The notes below the pieces were generated by a model. That model had not been told where the DNA came from and searched no databases. It worked only from the letters and a program-made list of their open reading frames with translations. Positions 1 to 6,247 of a stretch of 7,164 nt of DNA are shown here, piece after piece. Source of the stretch: Pseudomonadota bacterium (GTDB lineage Bacteria; Pseudomonadota; Alphaproteobacteria; Acetobacterales; Acetobacteraceae); contig JAKAZN010000087.1 in NCBI GenBank assembly GCA_021815835.1, positions 1 to 7,164 of the forward strand, read 5' to 3'. Position numbers and translations under genes: made by a program. Position 1 is the first letter of the stretch. Each line of letters opens with the position of its first letter.

Positions 1-1016
1 GCGGGGCCAAGCTGAAGCTGCTGGTGCTGGATACCGGCGCCACCGCCGAGACCGCCAAGGACGCGGCGCAGCGGATGATCTCGCAGCACCCCAACCTGGT
101 CGGCGGGATGGGCTGCTGGCTGTCCACGTTCACCCTGGCCGCGACCGAAGTCACCGAGCGGGCCAAGCTGCCATGGCTGACCCTGTCCTATTCCGACGCC
201 ATCACCGATCGCGGCTTCCACTACGTGTTCCAGACTTCGCCCACCGCGAACGCGCAGGCGGACCAGATCGTGCCGATCCTGATGAAACTGGCACAGGACA
301 CCACCGGCAAGCGGCCGACCAAGGTGGCGATCGTCGGCGACAACACCGCCGCATCCGTCAGTTTCCTCAAGCCGATCAGGGCGCATATCCTGAAGGACGA
401 GAAGCTGACGGCGGTGGTGGACGAAGTTTATACGCCGCCGTTGTCCGACGCGACCACCCTGGTGCAGCCGGTGCGGGCGGCGAAGCCCGATTTCGTGCTG
501 CTGCTGTCCACCAACGACGGCGACGACAAGCTGCTGGCCGATACGTTCAGCGAATATGGCATGCCCGGCAACAAGATGCCGCTGATCGGCAATGGCGGCC
601 ACTGGGCGGTGCCGGAGCTGGTGAAGACGACCGGGGCCAACATCCTGCAGGACATCATGATCGGGCTGGCCAACTGGCCCGGCAAGGATCTGGCCGCGCT
701 GTCCGCCCGCTACGTCAAGCGCACCGGCAATCCGTGGTTCGGCCACAACGAGATCTTCGCCTATTCGCACGTGCAAATCCTCGCCTGGGCGTTGAACAAG
801 GCCGGGGTGGCGAACCGGGAGAAGGTGGCCGACGCGATCCACGGCATGAACATCACCGACGGCCCGGCGGTGTATTTCCCTGGCCATCATCTGCAATTCG
901 ACGCCAAGGGCCGTCGCGTCGGCGCCCAGCTCGTCGTGGTGCAGTGGCAGAACGGCAAGCCGGTGACGGTCTTCCCCGAGGACATGGCGGTGGCCAAGGC
1001 GGTGTGGGCCACCTGA
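1..1016 (+). CDS. ABC transporter substrate-binding protein, branched-chain amino acid type (SBP1), 5'-truncated by window edge
   Basis: This is the C-terminal part of a periplasmic ligand-binding protein of the LivJ-like type (Peripla_BP_6 fold), which would deliver a small solute to an ABC importer. The frame is open from base 3 with no credible start. A GTG at 24 falls inside a segment that aligns with residue 73 onward of the complete paralogue at 1882-3102, so about 72 residues including the signal peptide lie outside the window. Blocks shared with the paralogue include GCWLSTFTLAATEV (bases 111-152), then GDNTAASVSF, YTPPL, VKTTG, NWPG and, near the end, VQWQNG. The protein ends in VWAT. 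The next gene starts 2 bases after the stop, which suggests coupled translation. The ligand cannot be read from sequence: this family binds leucine-type amino acids, but also amides, urea and aromatic acids. Fold assignment is firm; substrate is unknown. Confidence 0.93.
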   Translation, partial: GAKLKLLVLDTGATAETAKDAAQRMISQHPNLVGGMGCWLSTFTLAATEVTERAKLPWLTLSYSDAITDRGFHYVFQTSPTANAQADQIVPILMKLAQDTTGKRPTKVAIVGDNTAASVSFLKPIRAHILKDEKLTAVVDEVYTPPLSDATTLVQPVRAAKPDFVLLLSTNDGDDKLLADTFSEYGMPGNKMPLIGNGGHWAVPELVKTTGANILQDIMIGLANWPGKDLAALSARYVKRTGNPWFGHNEIFAYSHVQILAWALNKAGVANREKVADAIHGMNITDGPAVYFPGHHLQFDAKGRRVGAQLVVVQWQNGKPVTVFPEDMAVAKAVWAT

Positions 1017-1018
1017 GC

Positions 1019-1837
1019 ATGAGCACGCTCTCTCCCTACGAGGTCTATGCCGTGCGCTACGCCCATAACGCGCTCGCGCGGCGGTCCGGCAATTTCATCG
1101 GCGGCGATCCGCACGACGCGCCGATGCCGCTCGACTACTTTGTCTGGGCCATCAAAGGCCCCCCTGGGGGAGAGAGCGGCAGCTTCATCTTCGATACCGG
1201 CTTCGACGCAACGATGGGGGCGAAGCGCGGGCGGCAATTCCTGCGCTCGCCCGCCATCGGGCTGAAGGCGGTCGGCGTGGAACCGGACGCGGTCACCGAC
1301 GTGATCCTGTCGCACATGCACTACGACCATTGCGGCAATTACGATCTGTTCCCCCGCGCGCGCTACCATCTGCAGGACCGGGAGATGGCATACTGCACCG
1401 GAAGGTGCATGTGCCATGCCGGGTTGCGTGGCCCGTTCGAGGAAGACGACGTGACCGCGATCGTCCGCAAGCTGTTCGCGGGCCGCGTCGCATTCCATGA
1501 CGGGTCGGAGGATCTGGCCCCCGGTCTCTCGGTCCATCACGTCGGCGGGCACAGCAAGGGCTTGCAGGTGCTGCGCGTCTGGACGCGACGGGGCTGGATG
1601 GTGCTCGCCTCCGACGCCAGCCATTTCTACGCCAACATGGAAGAAGGCCGCGCCTTCCCGATCCTGCACAGCCACGAGGACACGCTCGCGGGCTATGCCA
1701 CCATGCGCCGCCTGGCCAGCGCGCCCAATGCGATCATTCCGGGTCACGATCCCCTGGTGCTGGCGCGCTATCCGGCCGCCGCGCCCGGGCTGGAAGGCAT
1801 CGCCCATCGCCTGGACGCCGATCCGAAGGAGACGTAA
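1019..1837 (+). CDS. MBL-fold metallo-hydrolase, N-acyl homoserine lactonase-like
   Basis: This 272-residue protein has a metallo-beta-lactamase fold and probably opens a lactone or similar cyclic ester in the cytoplasm (no signal peptide). The dinuclear metal site looks complete: H99-x-H101-x-D103-H104 in SHMHYDHCGN, H178 in VGGHSKG, D199 in ASDASH and H243 in IPGHDP. Order and spacing follow the lactonase AiiA, including DTGFD near residue 60. Two things differ. The tyrosine three residues after the metal-binding Asp in AiiA (Tyr194) is His202 here, and residues 126-133 form an unusual CTGRCMCH cluster. The ATG at 1019 was chosen because it lies 2 bases past the preceding stop and starts the family-like MSTLSPYEVYAVRYAHN. 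No good ribosome binding site precedes it, so translation is probably coupled to SBP1. The frame is open far upstream, but that part is a shadow of SBP1. The family call is secure; quorum-quenching activity is not shown. Confidence 0.9.
   Translation: MSTLSPYEVYAVRYAHNALARRSGNFIGGDPHDAPMPLDYFVWAIKGPPGGESGSFIFDTGFDATMGAKRGRQFLRSPAIGLKAVGVEPDAVTDVILSHMHYDHCGNYDLFPRARYHLQDREMAYCTGRCMCHAGLRGPFEEDDVTAIVRKLFAGRVAFHDGSEDLAPGLSVHHVGGHSKGLQVLRVWTRRGWMVLASDASHFYANMEEGRAFPILHSHEDTLAGYATMRRLASAPNAIIPGHDPLVLARYPAAAPGLEGIAHRLDADPKET
1385..1417 (+). repeat. Nested inverted repeat inside the MBL hydrolase gene
   Basis: Two perfect 6-bp stems are nested. The outer arms are ATGGCA (1385-1390) and TGCCAT (1412-1417). 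The inner arms are TGCACC (1394-1399) and GGTGCA (1404-1409), closed by a GGAA loop, which is a GNRA-type tetraloop. A 3/2-base internal loop separates the stems. It overlaps the codons of the Cys-rich CTGRCMCH segment. It may be a by-product of those codons; no function is assigned. Confidence 0.5.
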
Positions 1838-1839
1838 CC

Positions 1840-1862
1840 GCCCGCGCATCCGTCGCGCGGGC
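1840..1862 (+). promoter_or_regulatory. Intergenic stem-loop between the MBL hydrolase and SBP2
   Basis: GCCCGCGC (1840-1847) and GCGCGGGC (1855-1862) are perfect 8-bp reverse complements around a 7-base loop. The structure begins 2 bases after the hydrolase stop and ends just before the SBP2 ribosome binding site. There is no T-tract after it, so a classic intrinsic terminator is unlikely. It could be an mRNA-stabilising or attenuating hairpin that sets different levels of the hydrolase and the binding protein. The role is inferred. Confidence 0.5.
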
Positions 1863-1863
1863 C

Positions 1864-1873
1864 AAGGGGAGGA
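1864..1873 (+). promoter_or_regulatory. Strong ribosome binding site for SBP2
   Basis: AAGGGGAGGA lies 8 bases before the ATG at 1882 and fixes that start. It contrasts with the hydrolase upstream, which has no visible Shine-Dalgarno, so SBP2 is probably translated independently and at a higher rate. Confidence 0.7.
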
Positions 1874-1881
1874 AATCGCCC

Positions 1882-3102
1882 ATGTCCGCCACGGCAACGA
1901 TCGGCCGCAGAACCGCAATCGGTCTCGGCCTCGTCACGGGAGCCGCCGCCATCGCGCGCGCGGCGCCGAAACCGGTGAAGATCGGCATGTTGATGCCCTT
2001 CAGCGGGCCCTGGGCGCGGGAGGGAATACTGGAGCGTCTCGGCGCGGAAATGGCGATCGCCGACGTGAACGCCGCCGGCGGGATCAAGGCGCTGCACGGG
2101 GCCAAACTGGTTCTGGTGCCCTACGATACCCAGGACACCGCGGAGAAGGCGAAGGACGGCGCGACCCGCATGATCGCCGACCACCCGGAGCTGATCGCGG
2201 CCCTCGGCTGCTGGCTCTCCACCTTCACCCTGGCGGCGACCGAGGTCAGCGAACGGGCGAAACTACCCTGGATCACGCATGGCTATTCGGACGCGATCAC
2301 CTCGCGCGGCTTCCGCTACGTGTTCGATACCTCCGCCCCCGCCTCCTACCAGGCCGCGCATACCGTGCCGGCGCTGCTGGCGATGGCGCGCGCGGTGGGC
2401 AAGCATCCGAAACGGGTGGCGATGATCGGCGACAATACCGCGGCCTCGGTCAGCTTCACCAAGCCGCTGCGCGAGCATGTGCTGAAGGATCTCGGCTTGC
2501 AGCTGGTGCTGGACGCAACCTATACCCCGCCGCTCGCCGACGCGTCCGGCCTGGTGCAGCCGCTGCGGGCGGCGCGCGCGGATCTGCTGCTGCTCGCCTC
2601 GTCCAACGTGCCGGACGACAAGCTGCTGCTCGATGCGCTGCACGAATTCGGGCTGTCGGAACATCTGCCCGCGCTCACCGAAGGCGGGCACATGGTCGCG
2701 CCGGAGGTCGTGAAGACGACCGGGCGCGACATCGTCCAGGGCATGATGGCGACGGTGACCAACTGGCCCGGCCCCGGCACCGCGGCGCTGGTGGAACGGT
2801 TCGAGCACCGGACGAAGGAACCCTGGATGGGCCAGGAATCGATCTTCGCCTACGGCCATATCATGATGCTGCGCTATCTGCTGGAACACGGCGCGGCGCC
2901 GACCCGGCCGGGGATCGAGCACGGCCTGCGCAACATCGACCTCACCACCGGACCGGCGATCTATTTCCCGGGCCACCGGCTGCGCTTCAACGCCGCCGGT
3001 CTGCGGGAGGGGGCAACGCTGGTGATCGTGCAATGGCAGAACGGCGTGCCGGTGGCGGTCTTTCCGCCGGATACCGCGACGGCGAAGCCGATCTGGGCGT
3101 AG
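1882..3102 (+). CDS. ABC transporter substrate-binding protein, branched-chain amino acid type (SBP2), complete
   Basis: This 406-residue periplasmic binding protein of the LivJ-like type (Peripla_BP_6) has the usual length for such precursors. The N-terminus has twin arginines R9-R10 (IGRRTAIGLGL), an alanine/glycine-rich hydrophobic stretch to about residue 25 and an ARA-A site near residues 25-28, so export through the Tat system is likely. The mature part starts with KIGMLMPFSGPWA, the typical first strand of the fold, followed by GCWLSTFTLAATEV (residues 109-122), GDNTAASVSF (183-192) and VQWQNG (383-388). It is a paralogue of SBP1, with more than half of residues matching by eye and about one single-residue gap in each direction. 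The stop lies 6 bases from that of the convergent hydrolase gene. No transporter permease or ATPase gene follows, so it must use components encoded elsewhere. Substrate unknown. Confidence 0.95.
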   Translation: MSATATIGRRTAIGLGLVTGAAAIARAAPKPVKIGMLMPFSGPWAREGILERLGAEMAIADVNAAGGIKALHGAKLVLVPYDTQDTAEKAKDGATRMIADHPELIAALGCWLSTFTLAATEVSERAKLPWITHGYSDAITSRGFRYVFDTSAPASYQAAHTVPALLAMARAVGKHPKRVAMIGDNTAASVSFTKPLREHVLKDLGLQLVLDATYTPPLADASGLVQPLRAARADLLLLASSNVPDDKLLLDALHEFGLSEHLPALTEGGHMVAPEVVKTTGRDIVQGMMATVTNWPGPGTAALVERFEHRTKEPWMGQESIFAYGHIMMLRYLLEHGAAPTRPGIEHGLRNIDLTTGPAIYFPGHRLRFNAAGLREGATLVIVQWQNGVPVAVFPPDTATAKPIWA

Positions 3103-3108
3103 TGCCAA

Positions 3109-4011
3109 TCAGTTCGATCCCGCCATCTCTGCCGCTTCCGCCATCGCCTCGGCCATCGCATCCGGCGCCTCGCGCGGCAGGAAATGGCCCACGCGGGGCA
3201 GCACGCGCCGGCGCGTGGGGCCGGTGAAATGCGCGGCCTCGACGGCCGGATCGGGCGCCGGCGTCACGCCATCCGCCGCCCCGTGCAGGATAACGCTCGG
3301 GACCGTGATCGGCGGGGCGGCTTGCAGCGCCCGCTCGATCCCATCCAGCGTCGGATCGCCGGGCGCGTTCGCATAGCGGTGGCGGTAGGACTGGATCGAC
3401 ACCTCGACGAAATCGGGGTTGTCGAAGCTCGCCGCGGTGCGCTCGAATGCGGCATCCGAGAACGCCCAGTTGGGCGACCACAGCCGCCACAACAGCCGCG
3501 CCATCTCGCGCCGGTGCGCGGCCAGGCCGGCGCGCCCGCGCTCGGTCTGGAAATACCACTGGTACCAGTACCGCTGCTCCTGCTCGGGTAGCGCGGGCCG
3601 TCCCGAGGCCGGAATGTTCTGGATGTTATAGCCGGTCACGCTCACCAGCGCGCGCACCCGATCCGGCCACAGGGCGGCAACGACGCAGGCCGCGCGCCCG
3701 CCCCAATCGTAGCCGCCCAGCACCGCGCGGCGGATCCCGAGTGCGTCCATGAAATCGCGCAGATCCGCCCCCAGCGCCGCCTGCTGGCCCGAGCGCGGCG
3801 TGGCCGGATCGCGGAACCGCGTCGGTCCGTAGCCGCGCAGCCAGGGCACCAGCACGCGCATTCCGCGCGCGGCCAGGTCCGGCGCGACCTCGTGATACGC
3901 CCAGGCATCGTCGGGAAACCCATGCAGCAGGATCGCGGGCGGACCGTCGGCGGGGCCGTATTCCAGATAGCCGATCTCCAGGACCGGCGTCGTCGCGACC
4001 TGGGGTGTCAT
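3109..4011 (-). CDS. Alpha/beta hydrolase, epoxide hydrolase/dehalogenase-like (Asp nucleophile)
   Basis: This 300-residue cytoplasmic alpha/beta-hydrolase is of normal length. Visible landmarks are the oxyanion-hole HGFP at residues 30-33, the nucleophile elbow GGYDWGG at 99-105 with Asp102 as nucleophile, a cap region at roughly 130-235 rich in aromatics (RYWYQWYF at 147-154), a likely acid Asp247 in LHGAADG, and the catalytic base His276 in RVGHFLP. An Asp in GxDWG is typical of epoxide hydrolases and of haloalkane/fluoroacetate dehalogenases; serine esterases and C-C bond hydrolases have Ser there. The ATG at 4011 overlaps the stop of the VOC gene as ATGA, which supports this start over an open extension to 4188. 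The C-terminus is an Ala/Met/Glu low-complexity helix. Epoxide hydrolase and dehalogenase cannot be told apart without structure-based alignment of the cap tyrosines or halide-binding residues. Confidence 0.92.
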   Translation of the reverse strand: MTPQVATTPVLEIGYLEYGPADGPPAILLHGFPDDAWAYHEVAPDLAARGMRVLVPWLRGYGPTRFRDPATPRSGQQAALGADLRDFMDALGIRRAVLGGYDWGGRAACVVAALWPDRVRALVSVTGYNIQNIPASGRPALPEQEQRYWYQWYFQTERGRAGLAAHRREMARLLWRLWSPNWAFSDAAFERTAASFDNPDFVEVSIQSYRHRYANAPGDPTLDGIERALQAAPPITVPSVILHGAADGVTPAPDPAVEAAHFTGPTRRRVLPRVGHFLPREAPDAMAEAMAEAAEMAGSN

Positions 4012-4550
4012 GCCGGCAACGACGTGTCCTGGCCGCGCACCGGATCGGCGATCGCGTTCTCGATGCCCGCCACGCCCTTCCACTCCTCCGGCGGGCGCAC
4101 CTGGCCGTCGCTGCCCACCTGGTCGATGTTCCAGTAGATTTCCAGCCAATGCCCGTCCGGGTCGCGGAACTCGACGGCGATCTGGCAACCCGCGCGGCGA
4201 CGGCCCTCGAAGGTGATCGGCACGTCGTTGCGCCGCAAATGATCGCGCGCGCGCAGCACCTCGCCCAATGTGGCGACCTCGAAGGCGACATGATGCAGCC
4301 CCGCGCCCGGCGCGGCATCGGCGCGGAACAGGGCGATGCCGTGGTGATCGGGATTGCAGCGCAGGAATACCGCGCCGCCCTCCATCCGGTCATCGCCATA
4401 GACGTCGGAGACCGCGAACCCCAGCACCTCCGTATAGAAGCGCGCCGAGCGCGCGACGTCGGCGACATGCAGCGCGACATGGCCGATCTTGCCGATCCGG
4501 AACGGCAGGCCGCGCGGGCGGGACAGGCGTGCGATCGCGTCGGGGTCCAT
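4008..4550 (-). CDS. VOC-family metalloprotein (glyoxalase/extradiol dioxygenase-like)
   Basis: This 180-residue protein has two vicinal-oxygen-chelate modules, roughly residues 20-78 and 84-140. Likely metal ligands are His24 (KIGHVALHV), His87 (LHHVAFEV) and Glu137 (HWLEIYW), the 2-His-1-Glu pattern used by type I extradiol dioxygenases and glyoxalases. The sequence RDPDGHWLEIYWN before the end of module two is characteristic of the dioxygenase-like branch. The tail from about 150 (RPPEEW onward) extends beyond the fold. The ATG at 4550 is preceded at 8 bases by an AAAGG Shine-Dalgarno (4559-4563 on the minus strand). It lies 32 bases after the ThDP enzyme gene and overlaps the hydrolase gene by 4 bases, so it is in the middle of the operon. 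It may be a ring-cleavage dioxygenase, an isomerase or a lyase; the VOC fold alone does not decide. Confidence 0.9.
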   Translation of the reverse strand: MDPDAIARLSRPRGLPFRIGKIGHVALHVADVARSARFYTEVLGFAVSDVYGDDRMEGGAVFLRCNPDHHGIALFRADAAPGAGLHHVAFEVATLGEVLRARDHLRRNDVPITFEGRRRAGCQIAVEFRDPDGHWLEIYWNIDQVGSDGQVRPPEEWKGVAGIENAIADPVRGQDTSLPA

Positions 4551-4582
4551 GACGGGAGCCTTTCGGTTACGGGTGGATCAGT

Positions 4583-6220
4583 TTATCCGCCGGCCTCGTC
4601 GCCGCGCAACGCGGGCGCGGGGGCGGACTCGATCATCACGTTCACGCAGGCGGGCTTACCGCTGGCCATCGCGCGCGCGATCGCGCCCGGCAGGTCCTCG
4701 GCGCGTTCCACCAGTTCCCCATGGCCGCCCAGCGCCGCGGCCACGAGATCGTAGCGGGTCCGGTCCAGATCGCAGCCGCGCGCGCGATTGGCGCCGTAGT
4801 CGCGGATTTGCAAATTGTACTCGGCGTTCCAGCGCGCATCGGTGCCCACGATCGCCACGAACGGCAAGGACCGCCGCACCGCCGTCTCGAACTCCGCCAT
4901 GTGGAAGCCGAACGTGCCGTCCCCCAGCACCGCGAACACGGGTGCCCGAGGTTCCACGCAGCGCGCCGCCACGGCGAAGGGGAGCGAGGCGCCGATCGAG
5001 CCGCCCACGCCGTTGATCAGCCGGCGCGGCGCGTGGAGCATGCTCTGGCCCCATTGCGCGAACTCCCCGCCGTCGCAGATCAGCACCGTTTCGGGATCGG
5101 CCGCGACCACCGGGCGCAGGGCGCGGAACAGCTCGGCCGGATGCAACCGCCCCGCCGCGCCGCGCAGCCCCTCCCATGACGCCGGCCGGTCGTGCAGGCG
5201 CGCCCCCGCCTCCGCCAGCCAGGCCGCGCGTGGCGTGGACCGGCCGGGGGCGCGGGCGATCAGCGTCTCGGCCGCCGGATAGGCGTCCGCCACGCAGGCA
5301 AAGGCGACCCGCGCCGCCGGCTCCCGCGTCGCCCGGTCCAGGATCGCGCCCTCGGGATCGATCATCGCCCAGCGCCGCTCCGCCGGCCCCGGCAGATCGC
5401 CGAACTTCAAGGTGAAATCCAGCGGCTTGGCCAGCAGCACGATCAGGTCCGCGCGCGCGATCACGGCGGCGAAGGCCCCCAGGGTCGCGTCCGCGACGCC
5501 GCGCGGACTTTCCAACACCACGGCGGGCATTCCGCACGCGGCACCAAGCCGCGCGAGCAGCTCGCTCCCGCGCCGCGTGGCCAGCGACGGCCCCGCGATC
5601 AGCAGCGGCCGCTCGGCGGCGGCGACCAGCGCCAGCACCGCATCGGCCGCCGGCGCGGTCAGTGCTACCGACTGCGGAACGAAATCCGCCGCCACCTGCC
5701 GCCCCGCCACGGCCTGCGCGTCCAGGAGATCAGACGGCAGGCTGAGATGCACCGGCCCCGGCCGCCCCGACCGCGCGATCCGGAACGCACGCGCCACATC
5801 CTCGCCCAGGGTCTCGGTCCGCGTTGCCATCCAGGACGCCTTGGCAAGCGGCGCCGCCATCGCCGCCTGGGCCAGCTCTTGAAATCCGCCGCGCCCGATT
5901 TCCGTCGTCGCGCCATGCCCCGACAGCAGCACCAACGGCGAATCCTGGCCGCGCGCGGTGAACAGCGCCGGCACCGCGTTGGCGTGCCCCGGCCCGCCGG
6001 TGACCATCGCCACGCCCGGCGTGCCGGTAAGCCGGCCCCAGGCATCGGCCATGTGCACCGCCGCCGCCTCCTGGCGCACATGCACAAGATCGAGGTTGGT
6101 TTCCAGCGCCGCGTCGAACAGCGACATGATATGGTTGCCGGACAAGGTGAAGACGCGCGTGCAGCCGGCATCCTCCAGCGCGCGCATGACGATGTCGGCA
6201 CCGCGCATTGTCTTCGTCAT
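4583..6220 (-). CDS. Thiamine diphosphate-dependent enzyme, acetolactate synthase/benzaldehyde lyase superfamily
   Basis: This 545-residue cytoplasmic ThDP enzyme has the standard three-domain layout: pyrimidine-binding domain about 1-170, central domain about 190-320 and PP-binding domain about 360-530. Glu51 (HVRQEAAAVHMA) is the cofactor-activating glutamate. His30 in LSGNHIMSLFD lies 21 residues before it, the spacing of His29/Glu50 in benzaldehyde lyase. The diphosphate/Mg motif starts at GDG (433-435) and continues to VGTDARWN (458-465), where Asp461 sits at the usual metal-ligand Asn position and Thr460 replaces the first Asn of the common NN pair. The family makes or breaks C-C bonds next to carbonyls (synthases, decarboxylases, lyases). 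The ATG at 6220 is preferred because AAGGA lies 10 bases upstream; a TTG at 6247 would place that ribosome site inside the coding region. It starts 27 bases after the thioredoxin-fold gene. The exact reaction is unresolved. Confidence 0.92.
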   Translation of the reverse strand: MTKTMRGADIVMRALEDAGCTRVFTLSGNHIMSLFDAALETNLDLVHVRQEAAAVHMADAWGRLTGTPGVAMVTGGPGHANAVPALFTARGQDSPLVLLSGHGATTEIGRGGFQELAQAAMAAPLAKASWMATRTETLGEDVARAFRIARSGRPGPVHLSLPSDLLDAQAVAGRQVAADFVPQSVALTAPAADAVLALVAAAERPLLIAGPSLATRRGSELLARLGAACGMPAVVLESPRGVADATLGAFAAVIARADLIVLLAKPLDFTLKFGDLPGPAERRWAMIDPEGAILDRATREPAARVAFACVADAYPAAETLIARAPGRSTPRAAWLAEAGARLHDRPASWEGLRGAAGRLHPAELFRALRPVVAADPETVLICDGGEFAQWGQSMLHAPRRLINGVGGSIGASLPFAVAARCVEPRAPVFAVLGDGTFGFHMAEFETAVRRSLPFVAIVGTDARWNAEYNLQIRDYGANRARGCDLDRTRYDLVAAALGGHGELVERAEDLPGAIARAMASGKPACVNVMIESAPAPALRGDEAGG

Positions 6221-6225
6221 CGGGT

Positions 6226-6235
6226 CGTGATCCTT
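6226..6235 (-). promoter_or_regulatory. Ribosome binding site deciding the ThDP enzyme start
   Basis: On the minus strand AAGGA (6231-6235) stands 10 bases before the ATG at 6220. It lies between the upstream gene's stop (6248-6250) and this ATG, which favours ATG 6220 over the in-frame TTG at 6247. Confidence 0.5.
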
Positions 6236-6247
6236 ACGTACGGGCAA

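Noticed and set aside
1159..1170. C6-T-G5 run as a possible frameshift site in the MBL gene
   Set aside because: The frame is intact through it and continues into all conserved motifs; there is no evidence of a programmed or accidental shift.
887..1918. Long minus-strand open frame (343 codons) across the MBL hydrolase
   Set aside because: It is antisense to a gene with clear metal motifs, has Arg/Ala/Gly-rich composition and no recognisable domain; long antisense frames are expected in GC-rich DNA.
2263..3108. Minus-strand open frame (281 codons) opposite SBP2
   Set aside because: Antisense shadow with His/Arg/Gln-rich composition; SBP2 is unambiguous on the other strand.
3128..3165. Repeated GCCATCGC-like units
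   Set aside because: They encode the Ala-Met-Glu low-complexity C-terminal helix of the hydrolase; units are too short and imperfect for a functional repeat array.
1497..3227. Long plus-strand open frame (576 codons) over SBP2
   Set aside because: Out-of-frame shadow: extremely rich in Arg/Ala/Gly/Pro with no motif, while the real SBP2 frame has signal peptide and conserved blocks.
4012..4188. N-terminal extension of the alpha/beta hydrolase up to 4188
   Set aside because: The extension overlaps the VOC gene in another frame and has shadow-like composition; ATGA overlap at 4008-4011 gives a natural start.
4668..4681. Perfect 14-bp palindrome ATCGCGCGCGCGAT
   Set aside because: It lies in codons for an Ile-Ala-Arg-Ala-Met helix of the ThDP enzyme and is explained by GC-rich codon choice.
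4005..4754. Plus-strand open frame (249 codons) opposite the VOC gene
   Set aside because: Antisense shadow of the VOC and ThDP genes, without recognisable domains.
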